A stretch of DNA of 64,000 nucleotides from Lacinutrix sp. WUR7 (GCF_016864015.1 NZ_CP045067.1:903001-967000); one strand, 5' to 3'; shown: positions 36,172 to 44,674, numbered from the stretch's first letter. Notes: generated by a model not told the origin, from the letters alone. A program made the numbers and translations.

Positions 36172-36937
36172 ACGCATCTTTATCCCCTAAAAACTGCAAT
36201 CTGTCTCGATATTTTTTTATATGATTTTTGTCTAGAGAAACTATTTCTGTTTGCTCTTTACCTAAAGCGATATTCGATATTTTTTCACCTAAAACATCGT
36301 AAACAGCCGAGCTTCCTGAATATTCGTAATTGTTAATATCTAAACCTACTCTATTTACACCAACGCAATACGTCATGTTTTCTATTGCTCTAGCTTTTAG
36401 CAAAGCATCCCAAGCAGTAATTCTAGGTTTTGGCCAATTGGCAACATACAATAATAAATCATAATCTTCGGTGTTTCTTGCCCAAACCGGAAAACGCAAA
36501 TCGTAACACACCAAAGGGCAAATTTCCCAACCTTTATAAGCTACTACTATTTTTTTATTTCCTGCTTGATACACTTTATCTTCTCCAGCAAGCGTGAAGG
36601 TATGTCGCTTATCATAGATTTCTATTTTCCCTTCTGGATGTACAAATAAAAGTCGGTTGTAGTATTTGTTGTCTTCTGTAATTATTAAGCTTCCAACAAT
36701 AGCAGCATTACTTGTTTTAGCCATTTCTAGCATCCATTTCACGCTTTCTCCTTCCATGCTTTCTGCAAGATTGGAAGCATGCATGGTAAAGCCTGTAGTA
36801 AACATTTCTGGAAGAATAATGAGATCTACTTCTTGCGAAATAGATGTGATTTTTTCCGTAAAATGCATTCTATTCTCTTTTGGGTTTTCCCAAACTAAAT
36901 CGGACTGTATAAGTGCTATTTTTAATTTTTCTTGCAT
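36155..36937 (-). CDS. Omega-amidase / carbon-nitrogen hydrolase (YafV/Nit2-like)
   Basis: About 260 residues from the Met at 36937 (MQEKLKIALIQSDLVWENP); an upstream Met at 36976 adds a non-conserved 13-residue extension. The nitrilase catalytic triad is visible: Glu in ILPEMFTTGF, Lys in YDKRHTF, Cys in PLVCYDLRFPVW. The protein follows E. coli YafV closely (LYVANWPKPR, GVNRVGLD). Omega-amidases hydrolyse alpha-ketoglutaramate and alpha-ketosuccinamate, the products of glutamine or asparagine transaminases. A methionine/glutamine aminotransferase of the YbdL type lies two genes away on the same strand, matching the methionine-salvage transaminase/omega-amidase pathway. Confidence 0.88.
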   Translation of the reverse strand: MQEKLKIALIQSDLVWENPKENRMHFTEKITSISQEVDLIILPEMFTTGFTMHASNLAESMEGESVKWMLEMAKTSNAAIVGSLIITEDNKYYNRLLFVHPEGKIEIYDKRHTFTLAGEDKVYQAGNKKIVVAYKGWEICPLVCYDLRFPVWARNTEDYDLLLYVANWPKPRITAWDALLKARAIENMTYCVGVNRVGLDINNYEYSGSSAVYDVLGEKISNIALGKEQTEIVSLDKNHIKKYRDRLQFLGDKDAFNLIA

Positions 36938-36974
36938 TTTATAAAGATACTTGTTTTTTGTAAAGTTGTAAAAC

Positions 36975-37016
36975 AAAAAAATTCCAGAATTTTTCTAAGG
37001 AACAACTCTGGAATTT
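36975..37016 (-). terminator. Terminator of the Lys/Glu-rich protein gene
   Basis: AAATTCCAGA at 36979-36988 pairs with TCTGGAATTT at 37007-37016. On the minus strand the stem is followed by a T-run and lies about 25 bases after the stop at 37041. Confidence 0.75.
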
Positions 37017-37040
37017 CAAATAATTAAAAGCTTTTTATAA

Positions 37041-37637
37041 TTAAGCTTTTCTTAATTTCTTTTCTGCCTTTTTAATATCACTATTTAAACCTTCCAATTT
37101 TTTAAACCATTTTGCTTCATCTTCTGGAGATAGTTTTCCTTTCTTTTTCAGTTTGTCATATTTCTTTTGAGAGCTCTCTAACTTGCTATTTGATTTATCA
37201 AAAGATTTTTGTGCTTTCTCCTTTTTCTTTAAAGCCTTTTCCGCCTGTTTTTGTTTCTTTTCTGCTTTTTTTAAGTCTTTTTCGTTCTTTTTTTGTTCTT
37301 TCTGACGTTTTTCTTCTTCTTTTTGAGCTTTCTTTATTTCATCTTCTTTGTCATCTTGAATTTTTTTTAACTCCTTTTCCTTCGCTTCTTTTAACTGATC
37401 TGCTTTTTGTTTCGCTATTTCTGCTTGTTCTTTTTCTTCTTGCACCTTCAGCTCCATTTCATGCGTAGCAAAAACGGCATTACGTTTTTCCTCACTTAGC
37501 ATAGCTGTAACGTCTTTTTCAGCTTGATAAATCTTACCTTCTTTAACCGTATATGTTTTTACATCTACTGGAACTTCTTGAGCATTCATAATGCAACTAA
37601 AAGCAAAAAGGAATGTTAGTGTAATTAATTTTTTCAT
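37041..37637 (-). CDS. Exported Lys/Glu-rich helical protein, function unknown
   Basis: About 198 residues from the Met at 37637 (MKKLITLTFLFAFSCIMNAQ, a signal peptide); a longer frame begins at 37658 but adds nothing conserved, and CAAATATA at 37669-37676 reads as a TATATTTG promoter element. After a short beta segment (YTVKEGKIYQAEKDVTAML), residues about 60-190 are made almost only of Lys, Glu, Gln, Ala and Asp with alternating charge blocks, which predicts a long single alpha-helix or coiled coil. Such a rod in the periplasm could be a spacer or scaffold. I do not recognise a family. Confidence 0.75.
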   Translation of the reverse strand: MKKLITLTFLFAFSCIMNAQEVPVDVKTYTVKEGKIYQAEKDVTAMLSEEKRNAVFATHEMELKVQEEKEQAEIAKQKADQLKEAKEKELKKIQDDKEDEIKKAQKEEEKRQKEQKKNEKDLKKAEKKQKQAEKALKKKEKAQKSFDKSNSKLESSQKKYDKLKKKGKLSPEDEAKWFKKLEGLNSDIKKAEKKLRKA

Positions 37638-37698
37638 CGTTTTATATTTATTGTTCAATAATGGTTAGCAAATATATTGCCAAATGAATTTCGCTGGG

Positions 37699-38841
37699 TT
37701 ACATTTTATTTAATATTTCGGCAGCTTTTTTTAAAGTGTCTTCCGTTTTCGCAAAACAAAAACGCAATACCTTATCATCTTTATTATTATCGTTAAAAAC
37801 CGATAATGGAATGGACGCTAAACCATTTTCAATAGTTAATCGCTTTGCAAAATCCACATCGTATTCTTGTGTAATTTCAGAAAAATCTAAAACCTGAAAA
37901 TACGTTCCTTTTGCAGCTTTAAACTTAAAACGCGAATCTTTTACCAAACTTAAAAACAAATCTCTTTTCTCTTGATAAAAGCCCGAAAGCTCTAAATAAT
38001 GACTTGGCTCTTTCAGATAATCTGCCAATCCTTTTTGCATCGGATGATTTACCGAAAACACATTAAATTGATGCACTTTTCTAAACTCTTCCATCAGTTC
38101 TTTTGGCGCACAACAATACCCGATTTTCCATCCTGTATTATGAAATGTTTTCCCAAAAGACGCCGTTATAAAACTTCTGGCTTTTAAATCTGAAAACAAA
38201 CAGGCGCTTTGGTGTTTTTCACCATCAAAAATAATATGTTCGTACACTTCATCACTCAATACAATTATGTTTGTATTTTCAGTAAGCGCTTGAAGCTGTA
38301 ACATATCGGCTTCCGAAAAAATACTACCACTAGGATTTTGCGGTGAATTAATAATAATCATCTTGGTTTTCCTGTTGATTTTCTGTTCTACAGCATTCCA
38401 ATCTACTTTATAATTTGGCGCATTTAATTGTATAGAAATCGTTTTTGCACCTTGTAATTCTATTGCTGGTTGGTAACAATCGTAAGCTGGTTTAAAAATA
38501 ATGACTTCATCCTCCTGTCTTACAAATGCCGAAATAATAGTAAAAATAGCCTGCGTTGCTCCTGCTGTAACTGTTATTTCCGTTTCCGGATTATAGCTCG
38601 TGCCATATAAGAAGTCAAATTTATTAGCAATACGTTGCCTTAATTCCATATTTCCAGGCATTGGCGCATATTGGTTATAACCGGAATGCATAGCCTTTGT
38701 CACCAAATCCATTAGTTTTTTATCACTACTAAAACCAGGAAATCCTTGCGATAAATTAATAGCATTGTGTTGGTTTGCCAAAGCGCTCATTACAGAAAAA
38801 ATGGTGGTGCCTACGTTAGGCAGTTTAGATGTATGTTGCAT
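37699..38841 (-). CDS. Methionine/glutamine aminotransferase, YbdL-like
   Basis: 380 residues, fold type I PLP aminotransferase. Substrate and cofactor signatures: LSQGFPGF near the start, TAGATQAIF, the Asp/Tyr pair in VLSDEVYEHI, and the PLP Lys in ASFGKTFHNTGWKIGY. QGFPGF and the GWKIGYC context match methionine aminotransferase YbdL. It would convert 4-methylthio-2-oxobutyrate to methionine using glutamine, leaving alpha-ketoglutaramate for the omega-amidase encoded close by. The Lys/Glu-rich gene lies between them. Confidence 0.9.
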   Translation of the reverse strand: MQHTSKLPNVGTTIFSVMSALANQHNAINLSQGFPGFSSDKKLMDLVTKAMHSGYNQYAPMPGNMELRQRIANKFDFLYGTSYNPETEITVTAGATQAIFTIISAFVRQEDEVIIFKPAYDCYQPAIELQGAKTISIQLNAPNYKVDWNAVEQKINRKTKMIIINSPQNPSGSIFSEADMLQLQALTENTNIIVLSDEVYEHIIFDGEKHQSACLFSDLKARSFITASFGKTFHNTGWKIGYCCAPKELMEEFRKVHQFNVFSVNHPMQKGLADYLKEPSHYLELSGFYQEKRDLFLSLVKDSRFKFKAAKGTYFQVLDFSEITQEYDVDFAKRLTIENGLASIPLSVFNDNNKDDKVLRFCFAKTEDTLKKAAEILNKM

Positions 38842-38913
38842 ATAGTAAATATAGTCAGTTATTAGAACATAAATTTAGTCCTTTTTAACAATTTTTACTT
38901 CTTGGTTTTTTTT

Positions 38914-39073
38914 ATACTCAAAACAAATAGTTCTTCGGTTTTTACACAAGTTCTTCTTCCCTTTTTCTGCGTTAAAATTTTCAACCATAACTGTGCTATG
39001 ATTGAAAATTTTGCCTTGATAAAGAAAACAATAACTACCTCTAAAATTCCCAAAAACTATTTGTTTTGAGTAT
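38914..39073. repeat. 160-bp nested inverted-repeat element before the S46 peptidase gene
   Basis: The outer arms are a perfect 19-bp inverted repeat (38914-38932 with 39055-39073, ATACTCAAAACAAATAGTT). The inner arms, 38974-38989 with 38997-39012 (AAAATTTTCAACCATA), match 15 of 16. About 41 and 42 unpaired bases lie between the two stems on either side. The compact size and terminal inverted repeats resemble a miniature transposable element or a large RNA cruciform. No target-site duplication is evident. Confidence 0.65.
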
Positions 39074-39078
39074 CTTTG
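39071..39078 (+). promoter_or_regulatory. -7 promoter element of the S46 peptidase gene
   Basis: TATCTTTG matches TAnnTTTG 23 bases before the ATG at 39101. No upstream TTG is seen at 17-23 bases. It overlaps the last bases of the right arm of the nested inverted repeat. Confidence 0.45.
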
Positions 39079-39100
39079 AAAGCATTAAAAAACAAGACTT

Positions 39101-41197
39101 ATGAAACTATTTAAATTCCTCTTACTTTTTATTTCGCTGAATCTTTCGGCACAACAAGGTGGTATGTGGATTCCTTCCCTATTAGAAGGTATGAACGAAA
39201 CCGAAATGACAAATCTAGGTAGTAAACTTACCGCTCAAGACATATACGATGTAAACAATTCTAGCTTAAAAGATGCTATTGGACATTTTAACGGAGGTTG
39301 TACTAGTGAAGTTATTAGTGATAAAGGTTTAATATTGACGAATCATCATTGTGGTTTCGGACAAATACAAGCACATTCCTCATTAGAAAATGATTATTTA
39401 AAAGATGGTTTTTGGGCAATGTCTCTAGAAGAAGAGTTACCAAACGAAGGTTTATATATTGAGTTTATTGTTAGCATTACAGATATAACTGAAGAAGTGC
39501 TTGCGGTTGTAAATGAAGACATGACCGAAAAAGAAAAGCAATCTGTTATCGATAAAAACGCTAATGGTTTAATGAAAAATTGGCCTAGAGAACCTTGGCA
39601 AGATGTTAAAACAAAAGCTTTTTATAATGGAAACCAATATTTCTTATTCGTTACAGAACGTTTTGAAGATATTCGTTTAGTTGGTGCTCCTCCAACAAGC
39701 ATTGGTAAATTTGGAAGCGATACAGACAACTGGGTTTTCCCAAGACATACCGGTGACTTTTCTATGTTTCGTATTTATGCAGATGCTAATAACAGACCTG
39801 CAAAATATAGCAAAGACAACCAACCATATAAACCAAAACACTTTTTACCTGTTTCTTTAGATGGCGTTGAAGAAGGCGATTTCACTATGGTATTTGGTTT
39901 TCCTGGAAGTACCAACGAATATTTACCAGCAGTTGCAATAGAGCATATTACAGAAGAATTTAATCCAACAAATATTGCCATTCGCGAAGCTGCTTTAAAA
40001 GTTATCGACGCAAAAATGAAAACGAGTGATGCGATTCGCATTAAATACGCATCCAAACAAGCACGTATTGCAAATGCTTGGAAAAAATGGATAGGTGAAA
40101 ATCTAGGAATTGAAAAAAGTGATGCTGTTGCAAAGCGACGTGCTTTTGAAGCTACGTTTACCAAAGCATTAAAAGAAAAAGGCTTAGATGCGAAATATGG
40201 AAATATTTTGCCAGAATTTGATAAACTATATAAAGATTTTGCACCAATAAATATTAAACGAAGAAACTTTATTGAAGTGTTCTTGGTAACCAATGAGCTG
40301 ATGCAAATGACTTTTAGAGCTTATCAAATGGAAGAGGCTATTAAAGCTAATCCGGAAGCTTTTGATAAAGCCAAAGAGCGTTTAGCAGGAACGCTAAAGA
40401 GCATTCATAAAAATTATGATGTCGATGTAGATAAAGGTGTTTTTAATAACGTGATGCCTTTTTACAATAAAAATGTAGACGCTTCTATTTATGATAAAAC
40501 AGCTTTTACCAATCTGGATGAAGCTTTAAAACTTTTAGATGGAGATGCTAAAAGTGTACTTAAAAAACTAAACAAAGATGCTGCATATAAATATGCAAAA
40601 CCTATGATTGCGGAGTTTTACAACACCATAAATAAAGAATACGAAGCAAAAAACGAACCAATTACAGCCTTACAAACTAAGTACATGACTGCTTTAATGA
40701 AAGCTCTTCCTGAAGCGCGATATTTTCCAGATGCAAATAGTACATTACGAGTAACGTACGGACAAGTTAGAGGTTATTCGCCAAGAGATGCGGTGTATTA
40801 CAATCCGGTAAGTTATTTAGATGGTGTAATTGAAAAATATGTTCCTGGAGATTATGAATTTGATGTTCCTGAAAAATTATTGGAGCTATATAAAAACAAA
40901 GATTACGGACAATACGCAGATAGCAATGGGAAAGTACCGGTTTGTTTCTTAGGAACCAATCATACTACTGGAGGAAACTCTGGAAGTCCTGCAATTGATG
41001 CACACGGAAACTTAGTAGGTTTAAACTTTGATCGCGTTTGGGAAGGTACTATGAGCGACATGAATTATGATCCTGAGATTTGCAGAAACATTATGGTAGA
41101 TGTACGTTATGTATTATTTATTGTAGATAAATATGCTGGAGCAACCCATTTAATTGATGAAATGAAATTGGTACATCCTAAAACGGATAAGCAATAA
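39101..41197 (+). CDS. S46-family dipeptidyl-peptidase, DPP11-like
   Basis: 698 residues with a signal peptide (ISLNLSAQQGGMW). The chymotrypsin-like catalytic triad is visible: His in TNHHCGFG (near residue 85), Asp in DTDNWVFPRHTGDF, and Ser in TGGNSGSPAID (near 623). Counting 18 residues from the catalytic Ser gives Arg in NFDR, the position that is Gly in DPP7 and Arg in DPP11, so it should release dipeptides with Asp or Glu at the second place. These periplasmic enzymes trim peptides for uptake. The final conserved part (DVRYVLFIVDKYAGA) is intact. The gene follows an unusual inverted-repeat element. Confidence 0.92.
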   Translation: MKLFKFLLLFISLNLSAQQGGMWIPSLLEGMNETEMTNLGSKLTAQDIYDVNNSSLKDAIGHFNGGCTSEVISDKGLILTNHHCGFGQIQAHSSLENDYLKDGFWAMSLEEELPNEGLYIEFIVSITDITEEVLAVVNEDMTEKEKQSVIDKNANGLMKNWPREPWQDVKTKAFYNGNQYFLFVTERFEDIRLVGAPPTSIGKFGSDTDNWVFPRHTGDFSMFRIYADANNRPAKYSKDNQPYKPKHFLPVSLDGVEEGDFTMVFGFPGSTNEYLPAVAIEHITEEFNPTNIAIREAALKVIDAKMKTSDAIRIKYASKQARIANAWKKWIGENLGIEKSDAVAKRRAFEATFTKALKEKGLDAKYGNILPEFDKLYKDFAPINIKRRNFIEVFLVTNELMQMTFRAYQMEEAIKANPEAFDKAKERLAGTLKSIHKNYDVDVDKGVFNNVMPFYNKNVDASIYDKTAFTNLDEALKLLDGDAKSVLKKLNKDAAYKYAKPMIAEFYNTINKEYEAKNEPITALQTKYMTALMKALPEARYFPDANSTLRVTYGQVRGYSPRDAVYYNPVSYLDGVIEKYVPGDYEFDVPEKLLELYKNKDYGQYADSNGKVPVCFLGTNHTTGGNSGSPAIDAHGNLVGLNFDRVWEGTMSDMNYDPEICRNIMVDVRYVLFIVDKYAGATHLIDEMKLVHPKTDKQ

Positions 41198-41228
41198 AAA
41201 AGTATTCAGTCACATTTTACAGTTAATT

Positions 41229-41267
41229 AGACCTCACAGATTTTAAAATCTGTGAGGTCTTTTTTTA
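41229..41267 (+). terminator. Terminator after the S46 peptidase, dispersed AGACCTCACAG type
   Basis: AGACCTCACAGATTTT at 41229-41244 and AAAATCTGTGAGGTCT at 41245-41260 form a perfect 16-bp palindrome followed by seven T. A related hairpin is at 46094-46130. Such palindromes recur in flavobacterial intergenic DNA. Confidence 0.85.
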
Positions 41268-41299
41268 ACTCCTATTTCTTTCTTTTTTACAAAATCAGG

Positions 41300-41372
41300 A
41301 ACAGAAAGAGTTTCTCTCTTTAGTTAAACAGAGGTAGATTTGAAGCAAAAAGAGCGAAGCGAATTTTAAAAA
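41300..41372. repeat. Degenerate copy of the hairpin-rich spacer repeat
   Basis: The stretch with CTCTCTTTAGTTAAACAGAGG, then GATTTGAAGCAAAAAGAGCGAAGCGA-like sequence, resembles part of the array at 44270-44640 (CTCTCTTTAGCTAAAGAGAGG, TTTGAAGCAAAAATAGCAAAGCGA). It shares wording but is decayed. Confidence 0.5.
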
Positions 41373-42068
41373 TTAAACAATCTTCAACAATTTCAACAAC
41401 TCTTGCTTATAGGTTCTACCAATAGGAAGTCTATTCCCTTGCACATAAATCTCGTTCCCAGAAATTTTATCGACATACCTTCTATTAATTATAAACGATT
41501 TATGCACTTGTATAAAATCTGCTTCGGATAGTTTTTCATTCCAATTTTTAAGCGAATCAATAAATGAAAGCTTCTTGTTTTTTGTAATTATTGTAATATA
41601 GTTTCTATCGGATTCTAAATACAAAATATCGTTAATTATAATTTTATGAAGTGTTTTATCTACATTTAAAAAGAGGGTTTCTTCTATATTTTCTTCGGAA
41701 GAAAGAGCCGATTTTTCGACGCTATTTTCGGCTTTATTAATTGCTTTCAAAAAGCGATCAAACCCAAACGGTTTTACTAAATAATCGACAATAGTTTCTA
41801 ACTCAAAACTACTAACTGCGTAATCTGGATACGCAGTAGTCATAATAATTGCTGGCGGATTTTTAATGGTTTTAATAAAATCGATTCCGGAAATATCTGG
41901 CAGATTAATATCTAAAAAAACCACATCGGTTGTATTACATTTTAAAAAAGTATTTGCTTCAATCGCAGCATTAAAAACACCCAAAAGCTCTAAGTTTGGT
42001 AATTTGCTTAAATAGTTCTTTAGAATATTTTGAGCAGGAATTTCGTCTTCTATTATAATGCAAGTCAT
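41373..42068 (-). CDS. LytTR-type response regulator
   Basis: 231 residues. An N-terminal receiver domain has the acidic pair (IIIEDE), the phosphoacceptor Asp in VFLDINLPD, the Thr in MTTAYPDY and the Lys in LVKPFGF. The C-terminal LytTR DNA-binding domain (about 130-231) shows LYLESDRNYITI and the QVHKSFIINRRYV region. It binds promoter DNA when phosphorylated by the histidine kinase encoded just upstream. Targets are not known; no nearby gene is clearly controlled by it. Confidence 0.92.
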   Translation of the reverse strand: MTCIIIEDEIPAQNILKNYLSKLPNLELLGVFNAAIEANTFLKCNTTDVVFLDINLPDISGIDFIKTIKNPPAIIMTTAYPDYAVSSFELETIVDYLVKPFGFDRFLKAINKAENSVEKSALSSEENIEETLFLNVDKTLHKIIINDILYLESDRNYITIITKNKKLSFIDSLKNWNEKLSEADFIQVHKSFIINRRYVDKISGNEIYVQGNRLPIGRTYKQELLKLLKIV

Positions 42069-42095
42069 ATGTTTTATTCTTCATGAATTGTCAGG

Positions 42096-42139
42096 TCGAG
42101 CGCAGTCGAGACCTCAATAAACCTCTCGACTGCGCTCGA
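42096..42139. repeat. Dispersed inverted repeat, CTCGACTGCGCTCGA family
   Basis: TCGAGCGCAGTCGAGA at 42096-42111 pairs perfectly with TCTCGACTGCGCTCGA at 42124-42139 around 12 bases. It lies in the 84-base gap between the kinase and regulator genes. The phrase is a frequent intergenic repeat in Bacteroidetes, and a related one-sided fragment is at 50571-50592. Confidence 0.7.
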
Positions 42140-42152
42140 GGAGACATTAGTA

Positions 42153-43124
42153 TTAATGTAACTTAAGTTTTAAATAAACCTTATATACTTCGTCTTTAAA
42201 AACTTCAAGCTTATAATCTTCTTTATAAATGAGCTGTAAACGCTTCTCTAGGTTTCGTAGACCAATCTTAAAATCTTCGGTAGTTACTTTTTCTTTATCA
42301 TAATCATTGAGACAAACACATTCTAAAACGCCATTTTTCTCCGTAATGGAAACCGAAATATCACTTCCCAAAGTACTATGTTTAAAAGCATTTTCAATAA
42401 TACAAATCAGCAATAAAGGCGCAATTTGTTTTTCTGAAGATTGTATCGATTTATTATAATTTATATGCTTTACACCTTCGGTTCTAATCCCTTGAAAAGT
42501 CATGTAATTATCTATAAACTGCAATTCTTTTTCTAGCGAAACGGTTTTGGCGTTACTTTCATATAACACATGTTTTAGGTTATCAGACAGCATTAAAATA
42601 AGCTCCGGAGTTTCCTTCGGTTTTTCTAAAGCATACGAATAAATGGTATTCAGATTATTAAAAAGCACGTGCGGATTTATCTGCGATTTCAAAAACTTCA
42701 ACTCCATTTCTAAGTGTTCTTGCTTTATTTTTTCTACTTCGTCTTGCTTCTCTAAAAAACGATATAACATCCATATAAATGAAAAGAAAATAAGCGGAAC
42801 CAAGGTTTGCCATAAATAGTCACTCAAACATTTCATAATAGAACAACCACATTGCGCAAATACATTACAGTATAATTGGGTTGCAAAAAAGGAGATTGCC
42901 ACAAAAACAAAAACGTAAATAATATACAATCGCTTTTTTATAAAGAAAGGTAGCAGCAATAGATTATTTACATAAACGATAACCACTAAAATAGACAGAT
43001 ACTGTAAAAACGGGTTTTCACGCCAATAATATTGCGAAAAAACAGAAAGAGACACAAATATAAAAAGCATCCAGAATAAGATGTGTACCAATATTTGTGA
43101 AGTATGTTTTTTAAGTGTAATCAA
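42153..43124 (-). CDS. LytS/YehU-type sensor histidine kinase
   Basis: 323 residues. Four membrane segments in the first 120 residues, then a short coiled linker and a His_kinase domain: the phosphorylated His lies in SQINPHVLFNNLN, and the ATPase part has IENAFKHS. This class senses through the membrane part and signals to LytTR regulators. It precedes its response regulator on the same strand, separated by a palindromic repeat. NPHVLF instead of the usual NPHFLF is a small variation. The signal is unknown. Confidence 0.92.
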   Translation of the reverse strand: MITLKKHTSQILVHILFWMLFIFVSLSVFSQYYWRENPFLQYLSILVVIVYVNNLLLLPFFIKKRLYIIYVFVFVAISFFATQLYCNVFAQCGCSIMKCLSDYLWQTLVPLIFFSFIWMLYRFLEKQDEVEKIKQEHLEMELKFLKSQINPHVLFNNLNTIYSYALEKPKETPELILMLSDNLKHVLYESNAKTVSLEKELQFIDNYMTFQGIRTEGVKHINYNKSIQSSEKQIAPLLLICIIENAFKHSTLGSDISVSITEKNGVLECVCLNDYDKEKVTTEDFKIGLRNLEKRLQLIYKEDYKLEVFKDEVYKVYLKLKLH

Positions 43125-43297
43125 GTTTAAAGTTTAATGGTCACTAGGAGTGATTGTTCTCATACCGACTTAAGTTTTGTTGAAAGTACTCAGAAATGAC
43201 TTAATCCTCAAAAATTAAGTACAAAAACCTCATTTAGTATTGCAAACGACCTAAAAATTGCTGTTTGTTGTTTTAAGTATGCTGTTGGTACTACTTA

Positions 43298-43329
43298 TTG
43301 GTGAAAATTGGAATTCTGTATTATGTTTG
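43298..43329 (+). promoter_or_regulatory. Promoter of the thioredoxin-fold/TPR gene
   Basis: TTG at 43298-43300 and TATGTTTG at 43322-43329 are 21 bases apart, fitting TTG / TAnnTTTG. The start codon follows at 43352. Confidence 0.65.
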
Positions 43330-43351
43330 AATAACAAAAACATCAACAATC

Positions 43352-44269
43352 ATGACTCGAACAATTATTCTATTAATCGCAATTTTAAGTTTTTCAGCAA
43401 CATTTTCACAAAGCCTAAACCAGCAAGTTTTAGATGAAAAAGGAAACGAAATGCTACTAGGAACCATCAATAAAAAAGGTTTACAAAAAGCCCCTTTTAG
43501 CGAATGGTTTAACAAAAATCAGGACGATTATGCGGTGAATAAAAAAATAGCCAATCAACTAAAAGATTCTTTAAACAATTACACTATTAAAGTATTTCTT
43601 GGTACTTGGTGTGGAGATAGTAAAAAGGAAGTTCCGCATTTTTACAGTGTTTTAGAAACTGTTAATTTTCCAGAAAATCAGTTAGAAGTTATTGCTTTAG
43701 ATAGAAAAAGTGAGGCCTATAAACAAGGTCCGAATGGCGAAGAAAAAGGCATGAATATTCACAGAGTACCTACTTTTATTTTTTATAAAAACGGAAAAGA
43801 AGCGAATAGAATTGTAGAACATCCACAAGAAACTTTAGAACGTGATATGCTTAAAATAGTGAATGGAGAACGTTATTCATCAAATTATATAGCTGCAAAT
43901 TATGTGCAAAATTTATTGGCAAGTAAAACTATAGATAGTTTAAAAATAGAAGAAGCCAATCTGGTTTCTATGTTGTCAGAATATGTAGAAGGAAGTAGAG
44001 AATTAAACACTTTAGGTTATGTGTATTTACGAGCGAAAGAATTGGATAAAGCGATGTATGTTTTCGATTTAAACACTAAAATCTTTCCATACAAACACAA
44101 TGTATACGATAGTTTAGCGGAAGCTTATTTTGAAACTAAAAACTATTCCGAAGCACTTAAAACCTATTACAAAGTACTAAGTATACATCCGGAAGACAAA
44201 AATGCTCCGGAAATGATTGCTAAGATTACATCTGAAATAGAAAGTGGGAATAAGGATGATAAGTCTTAA
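43352..44269 (+). CDS. Exported thioredoxin-fold protein with TPR tail
   Basis: 305 residues with a signal peptide (LSFSATFSQ). Residues about 70-175 form a thioredoxin-like fold (IKVFLGTWCGDSKKEVPHF, HRVPTFIFYKNGKE). The active site is WCGDS, with only the first Cys of the CxxC pair, so a normal disulfide exchange is doubtful. The last 110 residues contain TPR-like helices (ELNTLGYVYLRAKELDKAM, VYDSLAEAYFETKNYSEAL). A role as a thiol-dependent chaperone or a periplasmic assembly factor is possible but unproven. Confidence 0.82.
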   Translation: MTRTIILLIAILSFSATFSQSLNQQVLDEKGNEMLLGTINKKGLQKAPFSEWFNKNQDDYAVNKKIANQLKDSLNNYTIKVFLGTWCGDSKKEVPHFYSVLETVNFPENQLEVIALDRKSEAYKQGPNGEEKGMNIHRVPTFIFYKNGKEANRIVEHPQETLERDMLKIVNGERYSSNYIAANYVQNLLASKTIDSLKIEEANLVSMLSEYVEGSRELNTLGYVYLRAKELDKAMYVFDLNTKIFPYKHNVYDSLAEAYFETKNYSEALKTYYKVLSIHPEDKNAPEMIAKITSEIESGNKDDKS

Positions 44270-44674
44270 CTCCTCTTTCTTATGATTTTAAAAAAAATCA
44301 TAATTCATTCTCCTCTTAAAATAAGAGGAGAGCTTATAACAAATAATAATTTAGTTAATATGTGTTCCTCTCTTTAGCTAAAGAGAGGTGGATTTTCTTT
44401 AGAAAATTCGGAGAGTTTGAAGCAAAAATAGCAAAGCGATTTTCAGTTTTAGCAAATAACATAGGAGTAAGCAAACTCTCCTCCTTTTTTCAAGGAGGAG
44501 TGGATTTCCATTTAATAAAAAATGGAAAGACGAGGTGGTTTTTAAAACCCTTCCGTCTACCACTAAAAAAAGTGGAAACCACCTTCCCTTAAAAAAAGGG
44601 AAGGAATTATTAAGATTGAAGATTCTACATCTTCTTGAATAAAAAAATAAATAATTCCTATTAAACCTTTAATA
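44270..44674. repeat. Array of short hairpins, no gene
   Basis: A roughly 400-base intergenic tract made of consecutive palindromes: CTCCTCTTAAAATAAGAGGAG, CTCTCTTTAGCTAAAGAGAG, CTCCTCCTTTTTTCAAGGAGGAG, TCCATTTAATAAAAAATGGA, CCACTAAAAAAAGTGG and CCTTCCCTTAAAAAAAGGGAAGG (each shown separately here). A 76-codon frame at 44362-44592 runs through them but has no protein character. The wording recurs in degraded form at 41300-41372 and 46140-46250. Confidence 0.8.

Noticed and set aside
37112-37468. 118-codon frame opposite the Lys/Glu-rich gene
   Set aside because: Its Leu/Phe/Ser-rich sequence is only the antisense of Lys/Glu codon runs.
39775-40293. 172-codon minus-strand frame inside the S46 peptidase gene
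   Set aside because: It is fully contained in a well-supported gene of the other strand and shows no domain.
44362-44592. 76-codon plus-strand frame in the hairpin array
   Set aside because: It runs through consecutive palindromes, begins and ends inside repeat units and has no protein character; similar spurious frames are common in this repeat type.
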